From assembly GCA_016191785.1 (NCBI GenBank), contig JACPVJ010000005.1:1-50116 (forward strand): a stretch of DNA of 50,116 bases. Reading direction: 5' to 3'. Shown here in pieces: positions 48,530 to 50,116 of this stretch. Source of the stretch: Myxococcales bacterium (lineage in GTDB: Bacteria; Myxococcota_A; Polyangia; Polyangiales; Polyangiaceae). Within the stretch, counting starts at the first letter, position 1; every line of letters starts with the position of its first letter. A program made the position numbers and the translations under genes. A model generated the notes under the pieces. The model worked only from the letters and a program-made list of their open reading frames with translations, ran no database searches and was not told the origin of the DNA.

Positions 48530-49871
48530 GGCCTCGCCTCCTCTCGCGCGACTGCATCACCTCGCGGGTGCCGGCGCTGACCAGCTCGTAGACCGTGGCG
48601 CGCTTGCCCGGGCCCGGGCGCAAGAGCCGCCCGATGCGCTGCACGTGCTCGCGCTCGCCCCGCGTTCCGCCGACGATCACGGCCACGTCGGCGTCGGGCA
48701 CGTCGAGCCCCTCGTTCAACACCTGCGACGACACCAGCGCCCGGATCGAGCCTTGGCGGAACGCGCTCAGCACGCGCGATCGCTCCCGGCGCCGGATCTC
48801 GCAGGTGATGGGCATGACCAGCTCGCGCTTGGCGATGGCGTAGGCCGCGTCGTTGTCGGCAGTGAAGATCAGCACCTTCGACTGGCGGTGCCGCTCGAGG
48901 ATCTCGTGGACCGCCCCGAGCTTCTTTCGGGTGAGGCCCACGAGGCGCCGACTGCGTCGCCAGGCCGCCAGCGCCGCGCGCCCCTCGACCGATTGCATGG
49001 CGATGCTGGTGAAGTCCTGCCAGCTCGCGCCGACGTGTTGCTGCATGAAGCGGCGGTACACCTCGGCGAAGCGCTCGTGGTCCAGGCGGTACTTCACGCG
49101 CTCGTCGGGATCGAGGGGCAGGCGCAGCTCCACCAGGTCGAAGTCCGCCAGATAGGTGCCCGCCAGATCGCCGACCCCGAGCTCGTACACCACGGGACCG
49201 ATCAGCCCCTCGAGCCGCGCCAGTGCCACCGTGTCGGGCGGCGTGGCGGTCAACCCGAGGCGGTGCTTTGCCACGCACATCTCCAAGAGCTCGTCACGCG
49301 CACCGAGCCCGAAATGGTGCACCTCGTCCACTACCAGCACGTCGAACCGCGAGCCGAGCTCGGGCATCAGGCGATACGCGCTCTCGAAGGTGGCCACGGT
49401 CACCGTGCCGTTCACGCGCTCGCCGTCGCCCCAGATCCCGACCGGCTCGGGGCACACCCGCGACAGCTCGGCGTGCCACTGCGCGAGCAGCGCGCGAGTC
49501 GGCACCACGATCAAGGCGGGCAACCTGAGCTCGGCCAGCGCCGCCACGGCGACCCGGGTCTTGCCCGCGCCGGTGGGCAGCACCACCAGCCCGCGCCGAT
49601 CGGCGACGGCCCACGCGAACAGCGCGCCGGCCTGGTACGGCCTGAGGTCCGGCACGTTCCACTCGGGCATGCGCGGTGACGGTCGAGGCCGCACGCGGTC
49701 GTCGAGGGGCAGCTTCTTCGCGCGGAGCGCGCGCACGAGATCGGCGTGGAACCGCGCCGGCGCCCGCCACAACGAGACGCGCGGATCCCACATCAGCCCC
49801 GGCGCGAAGCCCAGATCCAGGTCGGGAGGGTCACTCAACACCACCGTGCCGTGTTCGAACGAGAGACGCAT
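48501..49871 (-). CDS. XPB-type SF2 DNA helicase
   Basis: A 456-residue ATPase. A small N-terminal domain (about 1-70, with LMWDPRVSLWRAP) resembles the XPB damage-recognition domain. RecA domain 1 has Walker A PTGAGKT (99-105), the DEVH box (182-185) and LTATPP. RecA domain 2 has KVLIFTADN, NEGLDVPDADVAVI and QRIGRLLRPGPG. XPB opens DNA around lesions in nucleotide excision repair. ATG 49871 was chosen, with GAGG just upstream; the longer frame reads into simple repeats. Its stop overlaps the Bax1-like gene by 29 bp. Confidence 0.9.
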   Translation of the reverse strand: MRLSFEHGTVVLSDPPDLDLGFAPGLMWDPRVSLWRAPARFHADLVRALRAKKLPLDDRVRPRPSPRMPEWNVPDLRPYQAGALFAWAVADRRGLVVLPTGAGKTRVAVAALAELRLPALIVVPTRALLAQWHAELSRVCPEPVGIWGDGERVNGTVTVATFESAYRLMPELGSRFDVLVVDEVHHFGLGARDELLEMCVAKHRLGLTATPPDTVALARLEGLIGPVVYELGVGDLAGTYLADFDLVELRLPLDPDERVKYRLDHERFAEVYRRFMQQHVGASWQDFTSIAMQSVEGRAALAAWRRSRRLVGLTRKKLGAVHEILERHRQSKVLIFTADNDAAYAIAKRELVMPITCEIRRRERSRVLSAFRQGSIRALVSSQVLNEGLDVPDADVAVIVGGTRGEREHVQRIGRLLRPGPGKRATVYELVSAGTREVMQSRERRRGLAAAHAALV

Positions 49872-49934
49872 GACCTCGCCCCCGGTGCACGCCGCGTGCC
49901 CGCGCGAATCCGTCGAGGATCCGCGCCCCCCGGG

Positions 49935-50014
49935 GTGGCGACGGGTGGCGACGGGTGGCGAAAGACGTGGCGAAAGACGTGGCGAAAGACGTGGCGAAAG
50001 GCGTGGCGATCGCC
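49935..50014. repeat. Short tandem repeats upstream of the XPB-type gene
   Basis: Two 10-bp GTGGCGACGG units are followed by 12-bp units of GTGGCGAAAGAC (three exact at 49955-49990) and two decayed copies (GTGGCGAAAGGC, GTGGCGATCGCC). The block is 64 bp upstream of the helicase start. No gene is supported in 49872-50116. Confidence 0.85.
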
Positions 50015-50053
50015 AGGCGTTTCGCATCCGCCTACGCCGCCGCCCGCGACCCG

Positions 50054-50116
50054 GCCGCAGCGCTCGCATCCACGCCGCAGCGCTCGCATCCACGCCGCAG
50101 CGCTCGCATCCACGCC
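50054..50116. repeat. 20-bp tandem repeat at window edge
   Basis: Three perfect copies of GCCGCAGCGCTCGCATCCAC start at 50054, 50074 and 50094, with the array running off the window. The unit length is not a multiple of three, so a simple coding repeat is unlikely. Confidence 0.85.

Overview
The window is a gene-dense, very GC-rich bacterial chromosome segment. It most likely comes from a myxobacterium (Myxococcota, probably the Polyangia/Sorangiineae side). The evidence is the strong G/C preference at third codon positions, many lipoproteins with long Gly/Ser/Thr tethers, an IgGFc-binding-like lipoprotein, a secreted beta-helix protein ending in a MYXO-CTERM-type tail (CGCR, hydrophobic stretch, terminal arginines) and a parvulin lipoprotein. 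I found no tRNA, rRNA, CRISPR array, insertion sequence or prophage. It reads as an ordinary core-genome region with a few accessory islands.

Layout. 1-9.3 kb: a truncated lipoprotein gene and a biotinyl-domain protein, a coiled-coil membrane protein, pyrF, a SpoU/RlmB-type rRNA methyltransferase, then on the minus strand a cysteine desulfurase and a receiver-histidine kinase. A parvulin lipoprotein coupled to lnt, a Cys-rich lipoprotein with a good terminator, and a DUF72 protein follow. 9.3-21.2 kb: an LptE-like lipoprotein behind leuS, an exonuclease of the YprB/MrfB type, coaE, a mosaic 42/51-bp tandem array, folD, a lipoprotein, lgt and lspA, then a YprA/MrfA-type helicase. 21.3-31.7 kb: surface proteins, namely an IPT/TIG-domain lipoprotein, an IgGFc-binding-like lipoprotein, an HExxH secreted protein with a HEAT-like partner, a YGQP-repeat lipoprotein joined to a frataxin gene, and a coupled lipoprotein plus beta-helix pair. 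31.7-40.3 kb: ileS with a large insert, a ThiE/TenI-type protein, a TPR-like small protein, a VanZ-like protein and an MFS transporter, then across a nested palindrome an AAA ATPase with a nuclease-like C-terminus, then thiG. 40.3-50.1 kb: cheR-cheW, a Gfo/Idh/MocA dehydrogenase, an LpxL-type acyltransferase, a small unknown, an Mla-type ATPase, an ECF sigma/FecR-type pair, a VapBC-like pair with a palindrome over the antitoxin start, and a Bax1 (DUF790) nuclease with an XPB-type helicase.

Together the genes emphasise envelope building. All three lipoprotein-maturation enzymes (Lgt, LspA, Lnt) and an LptE-like protein sit beside many of their likely substrates. DNA repair is the second theme: two helicase-nuclease pairs (MrfA/MrfB-like and XPB/Bax1-like) lie about 30 kb apart. 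The strongest leads are these two repair pairs, the dyad operator at 38063-38097, the vapBC operator, the roughly 105-residue insert after the KMSKS-type loop of IleRS, and the two-unit tandem array at 14585-15057.
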